A DNA stretch of 64,000 nucleotides from Bradyrhizobium sp. CCBAU 51627 (GCF_028128765.1 NZ_LBJG01000027.1:62001-126000), one strand, 5' to 3'; positions 34,092 through 43,114 are shown, numbered from the stretch's first letter. Notes: generated from the sequence alone by a model not told the origin. Numbers and translations: made by a program.

Positions 34092-35731
34092 GTGGCGCGA
34101 TCCAGGAAATGCCCCGCACGCGCGGGCGCCGGCTGCGGCGGCGTGCCGTCGCGCACGATGATGTCGCCGGGCTTGAGCTGGGCTTTGGTCAGCGCCAGAT
34201 TGAGCTCACCGATCCCGGCGCGGAGCTGCTGCGCGGTCCCCGGCCGCTCGGCCCACATCCGCACAAAGGTCTTGTCGCCGCTCAGCGTGATCAGCGCGTG
34301 CACGGGTCCGCTCGGCTCGAGATTGAGCGTGAATCGCGCGCGCCAGGCACGCTTGGCAAGTTCTGGTGTTTCGTTGTCGCCATCGCGCGAGATCTCGAAC
34401 TGCGCCATCGCGGTGCCCTGCGTCGTCGCGAACGGAATCTCGAAATTCCACTGCGGCGCGGTCGGATCGATGCGATGTCCGCTGGCATCGGTACGATCAG
34501 GAAGCGACGCCACCTGCAGCAGCGTCTGCCGTGCGATCGCGGCGTCGGTATCGCCAAGCAGGCGATGCACGGTTGCCGCGAGCGGCGGGTTTGGTGCCAG
34601 CGATGGCGAGGCGACGGCTTGCGGCGACGGCAACGCACCGCGGAACGGCGGTGGCGTCGTCGTAAGTGCGGCCGCTTCGAAGATGCGGCTGTCAGGCACG
34701 GGCTTGTTGGAGCCCGGAACGTTGCCGGTCATGCGCGGCAAGCTTTGCGTGACCTCTTGCAGCAGGGTTGCGGCAACACCTGCTGACATGGTGGTGCGCG
34801 GCAATGCCGGCTGCGGAGTTGCGCCAGCCACATCCGCCAGCACGGCAGCCGCCAACGCAGCCTCGCGTGGCAATTGCGCGGATTGCGCAGTCCCAACCTC
34901 GAGCGGTGACAGCACGGCCTGGGCGGCCTCGCCCGTCACTTGCAGCGGCGAGGCTGCAGTCTGCAGCGTGGCCGCAGTGCCGGACGGAAGTGATGCGCTT
35001 GGCGCCGCGACCTGTGGCACGGCGGGCTCCATGGTGCCTGATGTTGCCGCCAGCGTTTGGCGGAGCACCAGCAGCGCGGCCTTCAGGTCCGGCATGGTGC
35101 CCGACGGCGGCGTCGTGCCTGCGGCAAGCGAGGCCTCGAGAAACAGGCCGGACTTCTGGAACGCGGATTCGATATCGCCGCCGTCGAGGGCGGTGTGGAG
35201 CGGCGTCTGTTGCGCCAGCACGTCCAGCACGGCCTGCTTCAAGCCTTCCGGCAAATCGCTGCCGGTCACGACGGATGTCAGATTGGCGAACAACGGCGCC
35301 TGGCTGCCCTGCTTGGTCACGGCCTCGGCCGAGGCCACGGTCACCGCAGCCTGCTCGGTCGGCGTCAGGGGAATGCGTGCCGCGGTCGCGGATGGTGCGA
35401 GCGAGGGGCTGTCGATCAGCGAGGCCGCCCTCGGCGTTAAACTAACCTGATCGGCGCTGGCCTCGCCTGGCCCGTTGACCACGGCGAGCCTGATAGTGCC
35501 GTCGTTCTGCGAGACCGCGAGCTGGAGATTCTGCCCTGGGGTCAGCGACACCTCGGACATCACGTCCATCGAGAGGTTCGCGATCGCGATCCGCACCAGA
35601 TTGTCGGCAAGCAGGCTGACGACCCTGGCTTCGACCACGCTACCGGCCTGCAGCACAAGATCCGGCGTCGCCGCATCAGCCACGGGGCTGGGGGCACTGA
35701 CGGGAAGGATCGAAGTGACTGGCGTCGGCAT
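34088..35731 (-). CDS. fliK: Flagellar hook-length control protein FliK
   Basis: 547 residues from the ATG at 35731 (MPTPVTSILPVSAPSPVADA). An OB-like N-terminal region (QAGSVVEARVVSLLADNLVR...LTPGQNLQLAVSQ) is followed by ~300 residues of Ala/Pro/Thr-rich disordered linker and a C-terminal Flg_hook domain (GPVHALITLSGDKTFVRMWA...LRAGIGELNLALTKAQLKPG). FliK is the secreted molecular ruler of the flagellar export gate. No other flagellar gene is nearby except the overlapping fhlB-like gene. Confidence 0.88.
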   Translation of the reverse strand: MPTPVTSILPVSAPSPVADAATPDLVLQAGSVVEARVVSLLADNLVRIAIANLSMDVMSEVSLTPGQNLQLAVSQNDGTIRLAVVNGPGEASADQVSLTPRAASLIDSPSLAPSATAARIPLTPTEQAAVTVASAEAVTKQGSQAPLFANLTSVVTGSDLPEGLKQAVLDVLAQQTPLHTALDGGDIESAFQKSGLFLEASLAAGTTPPSGTMPDLKAALLVLRQTLAATSGTMEPAVPQVAAPSASLPSGTAATLQTAASPLQVTGEAAQAVLSPLEVGTAQSAQLPREAALAAAVLADVAGATPQPALPRTTMSAGVAATLLQEVTQSLPRMTGNVPGSNKPVPDSRIFEAAALTTTPPPFRGALPSPQAVASPSLAPNPPLAATVHRLLGDTDAAIARQTLLQVASLPDRTDASGHRIDPTAPQWNFEIPFATTQGTAMAQFEISRDGDNETPELAKRAWRARFTLNLEPSGPVHALITLSGDKTFVRMWAERPGTAQQLRAGIGELNLALTKAQLKPGDIIVRDGTPPQPAPARAGHFLDRAT

Positions 35732-35789
35732 TTCAGAGGCCCGGGAGAACGCTGGTCCCCACCCTAAGGCCGCCGTCGTAAACCTCTCG

Positions 35790-36584
35790 TTAAGGACCTT
35801 TGACCACGTCGGGATTGACGGCGGCCAGCACCGCCACGGCGGCCTCGAAATCCCTGAGGCGGGTGGCGCGGCGGGCGACCGCCTCCTCGTCCACGCCCCA
35901 CTGGTCGATATTCCAATCCTCGTCGACATGGGCGGCGGCCCAGACCTGATCGGCGTCGCGCACGCCATGGGCCAGCGCCAGCGCCAGGAGCGCCGAGCCG
36001 GTCAGGGTCGTCACCATGTGGAGCGCCGCCACCGACCAGGGATCATCAGGCAGTGCCGCGCGGGCGGCCCTGACCGCCTCGTCCGGCTGCTTCACATGCA
36101 TGATGCCTTCGGAGAGGATGAAGTGTGCTCCCAGCGCCTCCGCGGCCCAGAACAGCACCGGGTCCCAATGCGCGGCTTCGCGGGCGACCAGCCCCTCGGG
36201 ATGCCCGGCGCGATAGAACAGCAGGTCGGTCTCGAAGTACTTTGCGAGGTCATCAGTGACGAGTTCGACGCGATCCACCACCCCCTCGACCACGCTGTTG
36301 GCGATCCGCGTCAGCGGCATGGTGACGGGATCGATCGCCTCGCCCTGGGCGGCCCATTCCGCGGCCACGGCATCGGCGAGCGCCTGCGAAGGGATCAACA
36401 CCTGGCGGGCGGACGGGGTGCGGATCGGCTTGCCGTCGAGCGTGATGGCAAAGCCGCCCTCGGCCTCGACGATGCCGGCTTCCTTGTAGAAGCGCTTGCG
36501 CAGCGGCGTGCGCGCGGACGCCCGCGCCGATTCCCTGGGATCCGGCGGGGGCTGGTTAGCTGCTTCTTCGAACAATTCGCGCAT
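35790..36584 (-). CDS. ATP12-family F1-ATPase assembly chaperone
   Basis: 264 residues from the ATG at 36584 (MRELFEEAANQPPPDPRESA). Family blocks: RKRFYKEAGIVEAEGGFAIT, LDGKPIRTPSARQVL, AAEWAAQGEAIDPVTMPLTR, and YFETDLLFYRAGHPEGLVAR. In mitochondria Atp12 keeps the F1 alpha subunit assembly-competent; alphaproteobacterial homologues are thought to act likewise in the cytoplasm. It lies 58 bases upstream of fliK without obvious functional link. Confidence 0.92.
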   Translation of the reverse strand: MRELFEEAANQPPPDPRESARASARTPLRKRFYKEAGIVEAEGGFAITLDGKPIRTPSARQVLIPSQALADAVAAEWAAQGEAIDPVTMPLTRIANSVVEGVVDRVELVTDDLAKYFETDLLFYRAGHPEGLVAREAAHWDPVLFWAAEALGAHFILSEGIMHVKQPDEAVRAARAALPDDPWSVAALHMVTTLTGSALLALALAHGVRDADQVWAAAHVDEDWNIDQWGVDEEAVARRATRLRDFEAAVAVLAAVNPDVVKGP

Positions 36585-36658
36585 GTGAGTTTTCGGTCCC
36601 GGTCGCTCGATGCTAGCTTTTAAGATAAGACCTGTGGCCGATAAAGCGAGCGGCGGGC

Positions 36659-37105
36659 ATGAGGGAACTTGCTGGCATTGTGGCCCTGCTGACCGGGCTT
36701 TGGCCCGCCGCAGCCGAGGCCGGTTTTCGCACCCCGGAATCGCTGGTCCGGAACGTCTACGCTTACTATGGCGAAGGTGCACCGGAGCTTTCCAAAGGCC
36801 TGCCGCGGGACGCGGCGACCACCCGGCAATTTTTCGATCCCTCTTTGCGCAAAGCATGGTCCGAGCCGCGGAACGAACCCTACGACTTCCTGGTGCAGAG
36901 CCCGAACTGGAAACTCGGCCCGGTCGCGATCGCGATCCTGCGCAAGCAATACGACAAGACCTATGTCGCGGCGAATTTCGACAATCGCGGACGACGGGTG
37001 GCGCTGAACTTCATCCTGGTCAACGGTCCGGAAGGCTGGCTGATCACGGACGTTGAGAGTCCGCATGATTCATTGCGGATGTTTCTCGAGCAGTTTCGGA
37101 ACTAG
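36659..37105 (+). CDS. Secreted hypothetical protein (DUF3828-like)
   Basis: 148 residues. A short signal peptide (about 1-21: MRELAGIVALLTGLWPAAAE) precedes FRTPESLVRNVYAYYGEGAP and LVQSPNWKLGPVAIAILRKQ, then DKTYVAANFDNRGRRVALNF and WLITDVESP. The layout resembles cystatin/NTF2-like DUF3828 proteins of the periplasm. Divergent from the ATP12 gene, with 74 bases between. Function unknown. Confidence 0.7.
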   Translation: MRELAGIVALLTGLWPAAAEAGFRTPESLVRNVYAYYGEGAPELSKGLPRDAATTRQFFDPSLRKAWSEPRNEPYDFLVQSPNWKLGPVAIAILRKQYDKTYVAANFDNRGRRVALNFILVNGPEGWLITDVESPHDSLRMFLEQFRN

Positions 37106-37112
37106 CCGCCGC

Positions 37113-37220
37113 CGTCATGCCCCGGGCTTGACCGGGCATCCAGTACGCCGCGGCGGATATGGTGAGAGCGAATTCGGCTCCCCTCTCGAATACTGCATCG
37201 CCCGCCTTCGGGCGATGACG
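37113..37220. repeat. CGTCATGCCCGGG-family inverted repeat
   Basis: CGTCATGCCCCGGGCTTGAC and CGCCCGCCTTCGGGCGATGACG (ends only) are the outer arms; GGGCTTGACCGGGCATCCAGTA is characteristic of this widespread alphaproteobacterial intergenic element (20 or fewer bases cited per arm). It lies between converging genes. Confidence 0.65.
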
Positions 37221-37239
37221 CTGAGGAGGTGTTACGCCC

Positions 37240-38469
37240 CTACTCCTCCGGCGCATTCTCGATCGGATCAAACCGGCTGGCGTCCAGCCCGAGCAGATTC
37301 CACGACTGCTGCATGTGCGGCGGCAACGGCGCGGTGGCATCGATCACGCCGCCGCGCGGATGCGGGATGACGATGCGGCGCGCGAGCAGATGCAGCCGGT
37401 TTTGCAGGCCGCCCGGCAGCTGCCAGTTCTCGATGTTGAAATATTTGGGATCGCCGACGATGGGATGGCCGATATGGGCCATGTGGGCGCGAAGCTGGTG
37501 CGTGCGGCCCGTCACCGGCTTCAGCGACACCCAGGTCAGCTTGTTGCCGGCGGTTTCGACGACCGCGTAATAAGTGACGGCGTGGCTCGCGCCCTCGTCG
37601 CCATGCTGGGCGATGCGCATGATGGTGTCGTCCTCACCTTCGTCCTTCGCCAGGAAGGTCGAGATGCGGCCCTGCTTCGGCTTCGGCAGACCCGGCACCA
37701 GCGCCCAATAGACTTTTCGCGCCGAGCGCGAACGGAACGCGCCGGTCAAGTGCGAGGCGGCAAAGCGCGTCTTGGCGATCAAGAGGCAGCCCGAGGTCTC
37801 GCGATCGATGCGGTGCACGAGCCGCGGCTTCTGCCCCTTTGAATCGCGCATCACCTCCAGCATCTGGTCGATGTGGCGCGTCATGCCCGAGCCACCCTGC
37901 ACGGCGAGGCCGGCGGGCTTGTTCAGGACGAGGACGTCGTCGTCCTCGTAGATCGTCATCTCCTTCAGCGCCTTGAGCGTCTTCTGCGCAGCCTCCGAGA
38001 GCTCGCCGCCGACCTTCGGCGCATCGAGCTTCAGCGGCGGAATGCGGACGCTCTGCCCCTCCTCCAACCGGTCCTTGCTGTCGACGCGCTTGCCGTCGAC
38101 GCGCAGCTCGCCTTTGCGGACGACGCGCTGGATGTGGGAAAACGACAGGCCGGGAAAGCGCGCTTCGAGGAAGCGATCGACCCGCATGTTGTTCTCATCA
38201 GCCGTGACCGCGACGGTCTGCACCTTGGTCGGCAGCAGCGGCTCGACCGACTTCGCCGGCGCGGCCCTTTGCAGCTCAGCCTTCTCCAGCTTGGCCTGGG
38301 GCGGACGACGCTCCGCGCGCTCGCCCGCAAAGCGCGGCGGCTTCCCGCCGGGCTTGCCGCCCGGACGCGGCCCCGCCTTCTTCGCGCTCCGCGCCTTGAA
38401 CGGGCGCGATTCCTTGCGCTCATCGCGCGAACGGGACTCTTGGTTGGTTCTTTTGATGCGGCGGCTCAT
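37240..38469 (-). CDS. RluA-family pseudouridine synthase (RluC-like)
   Basis: 409 residues. An N-terminal basic, disordered extension of ~95 residues (KARSAKKAGPRPGGKPGGKP) precedes an S4 domain (MRVDRFLEARFPGLSFSHIQ) and a catalytic domain with RLVHRIDRETSGCLLIAKT, where the Asp of HRxDxxTSG is the nucleophile. GRTHQLRAHMAHIGHPIVGD is the conserved RluA motif III. It converts uridines in 23S rRNA to pseudouridine. The long basic tail may add RNA affinity. Confidence 0.93.
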   Translation of the reverse strand: MSRRIKRTNQESRSRDERKESRPFKARSAKKAGPRPGGKPGGKPPRFAGERAERRPPQAKLEKAELQRAAPAKSVEPLLPTKVQTVAVTADENNMRVDRFLEARFPGLSFSHIQRVVRKGELRVDGKRVDSKDRLEEGQSVRIPPLKLDAPKVGGELSEAAQKTLKALKEMTIYEDDDVLVLNKPAGLAVQGGSGMTRHIDQMLEVMRDSKGQKPRLVHRIDRETSGCLLIAKTRFAASHLTGAFRSRSARKVYWALVPGLPKPKQGRISTFLAKDEGEDDTIMRIAQHGDEGASHAVTYYAVVETAGNKLTWVSLKPVTGRTHQLRAHMAHIGHPIVGDPKYFNIENWQLPGGLQNRLHLLARRIVIPHPRGGVIDATAPLPPHMQQSWNLLGLDASRFDPIENAPEE

Positions 38470-38521
38470 GCTTGCCTGCCTACCCTAAAAGCTGCCTTTC
38501 GTCACGACGAAACGGCGACCT

Positions 38522-39859
38522 CTAGCGCGAGCCGCCCCGCTCCTTGCGCAGCTTGGCCCAGTAATCCAGCCGCTTGCGAATCTCGCGCTCGAAGCCTCGC
38601 TCGGGCGGATCATAGAAGGTCTGGCGGCCGAGGGCCTCCGGGAAATAGTCCTGGCCGGAGAAGGCATCGGGGGCGTCGTGGTCGTATTCGTAGCCGGAGC
38701 CGTAGCCTTCCGACTTCATCAGCTTCGTCGGCGAGTTCAGGATGTGCTTGGGCGGCAGCAGCGAGCCGGCCTGTTTTGCGACCTGCATCGCGGTACCGAA
38801 CGCCGTGTAAACCGCATTCGATTTCGGCGCGGTGGCGAGATAGACGACGGCCTGCGCGATGGCGAGCTCGCCTTCGGGATGGCCGAGGAAGTCGAAGGCA
38901 TCCTTCGCCGCGTTGGCGATGACGAGCGCCTGCGGATCGGCAAGACCGATGTCTTCCACCGCCATGCGCACGACGCGGCGGGCCAGGAACAGCGGGTCCT
39001 CGCCGGCATCGAGCATGCGCGCGAGGTAGTAGAGCGCCGCATCCGGATCGGAACCGCGCACCGACTTATGCAGCGCCGAGATCAGATTGTAGTGGCCGTC
39101 GGCGGATTTGTCGTAGATCGGCGCGCGGCGCTGCAGGATCTCCTGCAGCTGCGCAGCGTTGAAGATTTCGTCCGCGCGTGCCGAGCGCCAGACCTCTTCG
39201 GCCAGCGTCAGCGACGCGCGGCCATCGCCATCGGCCATGCGGACCAGCACGGCGCGTGCTTCCGCATCGAGCGGCAGCTTGCGGCCCTCGACCTCTTCGG
39301 CATGCGCAAACAGCTTCTCGATCGCGGCCGCATCGAGCGAGCGAAACACCAGGACGCGCGCGCGGGAGAGCAACGCCGCATTGAGCTCGAAGGACGGGTT
39401 CTCGGTGGTGGCGCCGACCATCACGACGGTGCCGTCTTCCATCACCGGCAGAAACGAATCCTGCTGCGCCCGGTTGAAGCGGTGCACCTCGTCGACGAAC
39501 AGCAGCGTGCCCTTGCCCATCTCGCGCCGGGCACGCGCGGCATCAAACGCCTTCTTCAGATCGGCGACGCCGGAGAACACCGCCGAGATCTGCTCGAAAT
39601 GCAGGTCGGTCGCATCGGCAAGCAGCCGCGCCACCGTGGTCTTGCCGGTGCCGGGCGGTCCCCAGAACACCAGCGATCCGAGCGTGCGCGTCTCCAGCAT
39701 GCGCGTCAGCGCACCGTCGGGGCCGAGGATGTGATCCTGGCCGACAACCTCCGACAGCGCGCGCGGCCGCAGCCGGTCCGGCAGCGGATGCGGGGCATCG
39801 TGATCGAGCCCCGCCGCGGCAAAGAGAGTTGGCGCCTCCTGTGGTCGCTTCGGACTCAT
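38522..39859 (-). CDS. rarA: Replication-associated recombination protein A
   Basis: 445 residues. AAA+ ATPase with Walker A GPPGTGKTT (67-75), Walker B LLFVDEVHRF (about 117-126), sensor 1 VGATTENPSF and the C-terminal MgsA tetramerisation domain (DPDAALYYLARMLDAGEDPL, LFLARRVVRMAVEDIGLADP). It acts at stalled replication forks. Its ATG overlaps the stop of the upstream HtrA-type gene by 4 bases (ATGA), so the pair is cotranslated. Confidence 0.96.
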   Translation of the reverse strand: MSPKRPQEAPTLFAAAGLDHDAPHPLPDRLRPRALSEVVGQDHILGPDGALTRMLETRTLGSLVFWGPPGTGKTTVARLLADATDLHFEQISAVFSGVADLKKAFDAARARREMGKGTLLFVDEVHRFNRAQQDSFLPVMEDGTVVMVGATTENPSFELNAALLSRARVLVFRSLDAAAIEKLFAHAEEVEGRKLPLDAEARAVLVRMADGDGRASLTLAEEVWRSARADEIFNAAQLQEILQRRAPIYDKSADGHYNLISALHKSVRGSDPDAALYYLARMLDAGEDPLFLARRVVRMAVEDIGLADPQALVIANAAKDAFDFLGHPEGELAIAQAVVYLATAPKSNAVYTAFGTAMQVAKQAGSLLPPKHILNSPTKLMKSEGYGSGYEYDHDAPDAFSGQDYFPEALGRQTFYDPPERGFEREIRKRLDYWAKLRKERGGSR

Positions 39860-41259
39860 CCGCCCAGCGTAACGTTGATCTGCTGACCGCCGCGCACCAG
39901 CGCGATGCGCCAGAGCCGCGGCTGCTCCTTCGCTGCCCGCTCCAGGTCGCTGGTCTTGCCGATCTTCTGGTTGTTCACGGACAGGATGATGTCGCCCTTC
40001 TGGAAGCCGACATTCTGTGCCGCCGTACCGTCGCCGATGTCGGTGACGACGACGCCCTCGGTGTCGGCGTCCAGATGCAGCTCGTCAGCCACCGCCGGCG
40101 TGATGGTGGAGATCCTCGCGCCCTGGAACGGCGAACGCGTGGTGATAACGAGCTCGTTGCGGCCGATGTCGGGCGCGGTCTCGAGCGCAATCGTCAGCTT
40201 GAGCGGCTTGCTGCCGCGCTGCACGTCGATCTGCGCGGTGCCGCCGAGTGGACGGGTGGCGAAGCGGTAGTCGAACGCATTGGGATCATCCACCGTCTGG
40301 CCATCGATCGCGGTGATCAGGTCGGAGGATTTCAGGCCGGCCTTCGCCGCGGGACCGTTCGGCACGACGCTGGCGACCAGGGCGCCGCTCGGCGTCTTGA
40401 GGCCGAGGCTTTCGGCGATCTCCGGCGTCACCGCCTGCAACTTCGCACCGAGCCACGGACGCTTCACCGCCTTGCCGCCGCTCTTGGCGGAGGCCACGAC
40501 GACGCGCACCATGTTGGCCGGAATCGCAAAACCAATGCCCTGCGAGCCGCCGGAGCGCGAATAGATCGCAGTGTTGATGCCGGCGAGCCGGCCATTCATG
40601 TCCACCAGCGCGCCGCCGGAATTGCCTGGATTGATCGGCGCATCAGTCTGGATGAAGAACTGATAGTCGGTGATGCCGACCTGCGTGCGCGCCAGCGCCG
40701 AGATGATGCCGTGGGTCACGGTCTGGCCGACACCGAACGGATTGCCGATCGCCAGCACGACATCGCCGACCATCAGCTCGTCGGAGTTGGTGAACTCGAG
40801 CGCCGGGAACTTCTCGTGGCTATCCTTGAGACGCAGCACGGCGAGGTCGCTGCGCGAATCCTTCAGCACGATCTCGGCTTCGAACTCGCGCTTGTCCGAC
40901 AGCGACACCTTCACCTGGTCGGCGCCTTCGATGACATGAACGTTGGTGACGACGAGGCCGGAGGAATCGACGATCACGCCCGAGCCCAGCGAGCGCTGCA
41001 CCTGCTCCTGCTGCTGCCCGTCGCCGAAGAAACGGCGGAAGATCGGATCATCCAGCAGCGGATTGCGGTTCTGCACCACCTTGGCGGCATAGACGTTGAC
41101 GACAGCCGGCTGCACCCGCTGCACGATCGGCGCATAAGACAGCCGCAGTTCGGCCGGCGACGACGGGACGCGGCGCTCCTGCGCGGCAGCCGGATTGAAG
41201 TGGGTCGAAAAGCCTATGCACAATGCCGTGACGACGGCGGTCCAGGTCGATCGAAACAT
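39856..41259 (-). CDS. Do/HtrA-family periplasmic serine protease
   Basis: 467 residues. Signal peptide (about 1-26), trypsin-like domain with catalytic His108 (TNVHVIEGA), Asp138 (SRSDLAVL) and Ser214 (PINPGNSGGALVDMN), then two PDZ domains (about 275-360 and 375-465: LITAIDGQTVDDPNAFDYR; DIILSVNNQKIGKTSDLERA). DegP/DegQ-type proteases degrade or hold misfolded periplasmic proteins. Cotranslation with rarA is common in alphaproteobacteria. Confidence 0.95.
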   Translation of the reverse strand: MFRSTWTAVVTALCIGFSTHFNPAAAQERRVPSSPAELRLSYAPIVQRVQPAVVNVYAAKVVQNRNPLLDDPIFRRFFGDGQQQEQVQRSLGSGVIVDSSGLVVTNVHVIEGADQVKVSLSDKREFEAEIVLKDSRSDLAVLRLKDSHEKFPALEFTNSDELMVGDVVLAIGNPFGVGQTVTHGIISALARTQVGITDYQFFIQTDAPINPGNSGGALVDMNGRLAGINTAIYSRSGGSQGIGFAIPANMVRVVVASAKSGGKAVKRPWLGAKLQAVTPEIAESLGLKTPSGALVASVVPNGPAAKAGLKSSDLITAIDGQTVDDPNAFDYRFATRPLGGTAQIDVQRGSKPLKLTIALETAPDIGRNELVITTRSPFQGARISTITPAVADELHLDADTEGVVVTDIGDGTAAQNVGFQKGDIILSVNNQKIGKTSDLERAAKEQPRLWRIALVRGGQQINVTLGG

Positions 41260-41565
41260 TCCTACCTCTTGGAAAAGACGCCGGAATATAGGCGCGTTCG
41301 TCCCTCAATAGAAGGGCGCCCGGGGGCAATATTGGGGTCCATCAGGACGCCTTGGGCCTACAAGTTCTGCGTGCGCCACGCCGAACTGGAACGTCAACAG
41401 CAGCGTCCGCTTCGGGCTGGGTCATCTGCATGGCGACGTGTCGAAAGCAGGCGAGCGCGACATCTTCGGTCAACACCGGCTCGTCCTTGCGTGCGGTCGC
41501 CATGCGTACGCTTGTGGCGTTCCAAGGCGATCTCTACCGAGAGCGGCACACGCCGCTGCCGGTTC
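41260..41565. other. Gap with one doubtful short frame
   Basis: 306 bases between the HtrA-type gene and the HxlR gene. On the minus strand 41342-41503 is open for 53 codons from an ATG (MATARKDEPVLTEDVALACF start) but there is no good SD and the C-terminus is Arg-rich and unlike a folded protein. I do not call it a gene. No repeat or hairpin stands out. A promoter for the HtrA-rarA pair is expected near 41270-41330. Confidence 0.4.
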
Positions 41566-41943
41566 TCACGCCGCGCGCTTCGGCTTCCTCACGACCACTG
41601 GCGGCGGCGCGCAGGACAGCCGCTGCTGGTGGCTCTCGCCCCAGGCCTTCAGGATGTCGATCACCGGCCTGAGACTCTCGCCGAGTTCGGAAAGGCAGTA
41701 TTCGACCCGCGGCGGCACTTCGGCATAGACCTTGTGGATGACGAGCTTGTCCTCCTCCAGCGCGCGAAGCTGTTTGGTCAACATCCGCTGGGTGATGCCA
41801 GGCATCCGCCGGCGCAATTCGCCGAAGCGCTGGGTGCCGCCCTGGAGATGGTAAAGGATCACGCCCTTCCATTTGCCGTCGATCAGGTCCAGCGTCGCCT
41901 CGACCGAGCAGCCCGGACGCCGGGCAAAATTGCGCCGTCTCAT
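41566..41943 (-). CDS. HxlR-family transcriptional regulator
   Basis: 125 residues from the ATG at 41943; an upstream TTG at 41967 is less likely because it falls inside the dyad. The HxlR winged helix is clear: PGCSVEATLDLIDGKWKGVI (redox-type Cys12 at the usual place), FGELRRRMPGITQRMLTKQL and LVIHKVYAEVPPRVEYCLSE. Members often sense electrophiles or redox state and repress a divergent oxidoreductase; here the divergent zinc-type alcohol dehydrogenase is the probable target. Confidence 0.93.
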   Translation of the reverse strand: MRRRNFARRPGCSVEATLDLIDGKWKGVILYHLQGGTQRFGELRRRMPGITQRMLTKQLRALEEDKLVIHKVYAEVPPRVEYCLSELGESLRPVIDILKAWGESHQQRLSCAPPPVVVRKPKRAA

Positions 41944-41956
41944 GCGTGTTTTCCCA

Positions 41957-41978
41957 ATAGTATCCAAACAGGGACTAT
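41957..41978. promoter_or_regulatory. Dyad between HxlR gene and divergent dehydrogenase
   Basis: ATAGT (41957) and ACTAT (to 41978) are exact inverted arms in a 22-base dyad with an inner C/G pair. It starts 14 bases upstream of the HxlR ATG and 86 bases before the dehydrogenase ATG. HxlR proteins bind dyads of about this size, so it is a candidate operator for both genes. Confidence 0.5.
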
Positions 41979-42063
41979 ATCCCCGAATTTACAGTACTTG
42001 CCAAACCGGAGCCAGAACGACAGTTAGAGCGGCAGGCGAAACGCCATCTGATGGAGACAAGCC

Positions 42064-43077
42064 ATGAAGGCCGTCGGCTACAAGAAATCGCTTCCGATCG
42101 AGGATCAGGACGCGCTGATCGATTTCGAAACCGCCAAGCCCGAGCCGCAGGGACGCGACATTCGCGTCGTCGTGAAGGCCATCTCGGCCAATCCGGTCGA
42201 TTACAAGGTGCGCAAGCGCGCCGCCCCGCCCGAGGGCGAGACCAAGATTCTCGGCTATGACGCCGCCGGCGTGGTCGATGCCGTCGGTCCCGAGGTCACG
42301 CTGTTCAAGCCGGGCAACGAGGTATTTTACGCAGGCTCGATCCTGCGCCAGGGCACCAATGCCGAATTCCACCTGGTCGACGAGCGCATCGTCGGCAACA
42401 AGCCGAAGTCGCTCTCGTTCGCACAGGCCGCCGCCCTGCCCCTCACCTCCATCACCGCCTGGGAATTGCTGTTCGACCGGCTCGGCGCAATTCCCGGCAA
42501 GAGCATCGATCCGCGCACGCTCCTGATCACCGGCGGCGCCGGCGGCGTCGGCTCGATCCTGATCCAGCTTGCCCGTCGCCTCACCGGGCTCACTGTGGTC
42601 GCGACCGCGACGCGACCGGAGTCGCAAAAATGGTGCCTCGATCTCGGCGCGCATGCGGTGATCGACCACGGCAAGCCGATGAAGGAGCAGATCGAAAAGC
42701 TCAAGCTGCCGCCGGTCGCGCTGGTGGCGAGCCTCACCTTCACCGATCAGCACTACAAGAGCATTGCTGAATTCATGGCGCCGCAGGGCCGCTTCGGCCT
42801 GATCGACGATCCCCCGGAGTTCACCATGAGCACGTTCAAGGGCAAGGCGATCTCGGTGCACTGGGAATCGATGTTCACGCGCTCCTCGTTCCAGACATCG
42901 GACATGATCGCGCAACATCACCTGCTCAATGACGTCGCCGATCTCATCGACAAGGGCGTGCTGCGCACCACGCTCGACCAGACCTTTGGCACGATCAACG
43001 CAGCCAACCTCAAGCGCGCGCACGCGCTGCTCGAGAGCGGCAAGTCGCGCGGCAAGATCGTGCTGGAGGGATGGTAG
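42064..43077 (+). CDS. Zinc-type alcohol dehydrogenase family (quinone oxidoreductase-like)
   Basis: 337 residues. MDR fold: N-terminal GroES-like half (VVVKAISANPVDYKVRKRAA, GYDAAGVVDAVGPEV) and Rossmann half (LLITGGAGGVGSILIQLARR). The catalytic-zinc Cys and His ligands of true ADHs are missing, as in the zinc-independent NADPH:quinone reductase subgroup to which names like zinc-binding alcohol dehydrogenase family protein are given. SD TGGAGAC is upstream. Divergent from HxlR. Confidence 0.93.
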   Translation: MKAVGYKKSLPIEDQDALIDFETAKPEPQGRDIRVVVKAISANPVDYKVRKRAAPPEGETKILGYDAAGVVDAVGPEVTLFKPGNEVFYAGSILRQGTNAEFHLVDERIVGNKPKSLSFAQAAALPLTSITAWELLFDRLGAIPGKSIDPRTLLITGGAGGVGSILIQLARRLTGLTVVATATRPESQKWCLDLGAHAVIDHGKPMKEQIEKLKLPPVALVASLTFTDQHYKSIAEFMAPQGRFGLIDDPPEFTMSTFKGKAISVHWESMFTRSSFQTSDMIAQHHLLNDVADLIDKGVLRTTLDQTFGTINAANLKRAHALLESGKSRGKIVLEGW

Positions 43078-43087
43078 CGGAAGACAC

Positions 43088-43114
43088 CGTAGGATGGGCT
43101 TTGCCCGTCCTACG
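43088..43114. repeat. Minimal CGTAGGATGGGC inverted repeat overlapping a stop codon
   Basis: CGTAGGATGGGC and GCCCGTCCTACG flank TTT: a 12-base stem with one mismatch. The right arm contains CTA (43110-43112), the TAG stop of the ClC gene on the minus strand. It may also end both converging transcripts. Confidence 0.75.

Noticed and set aside
41342..41503. 53-codon minus-strand frame
   Set aside because: No SD, Arg-rich non-globular C-terminus, no recognisable family.
39829..42027. Plus-strand open frame of about 732 codons
   Set aside because: Antisense to the HtrA-type and HxlR genes, both strongly supported.
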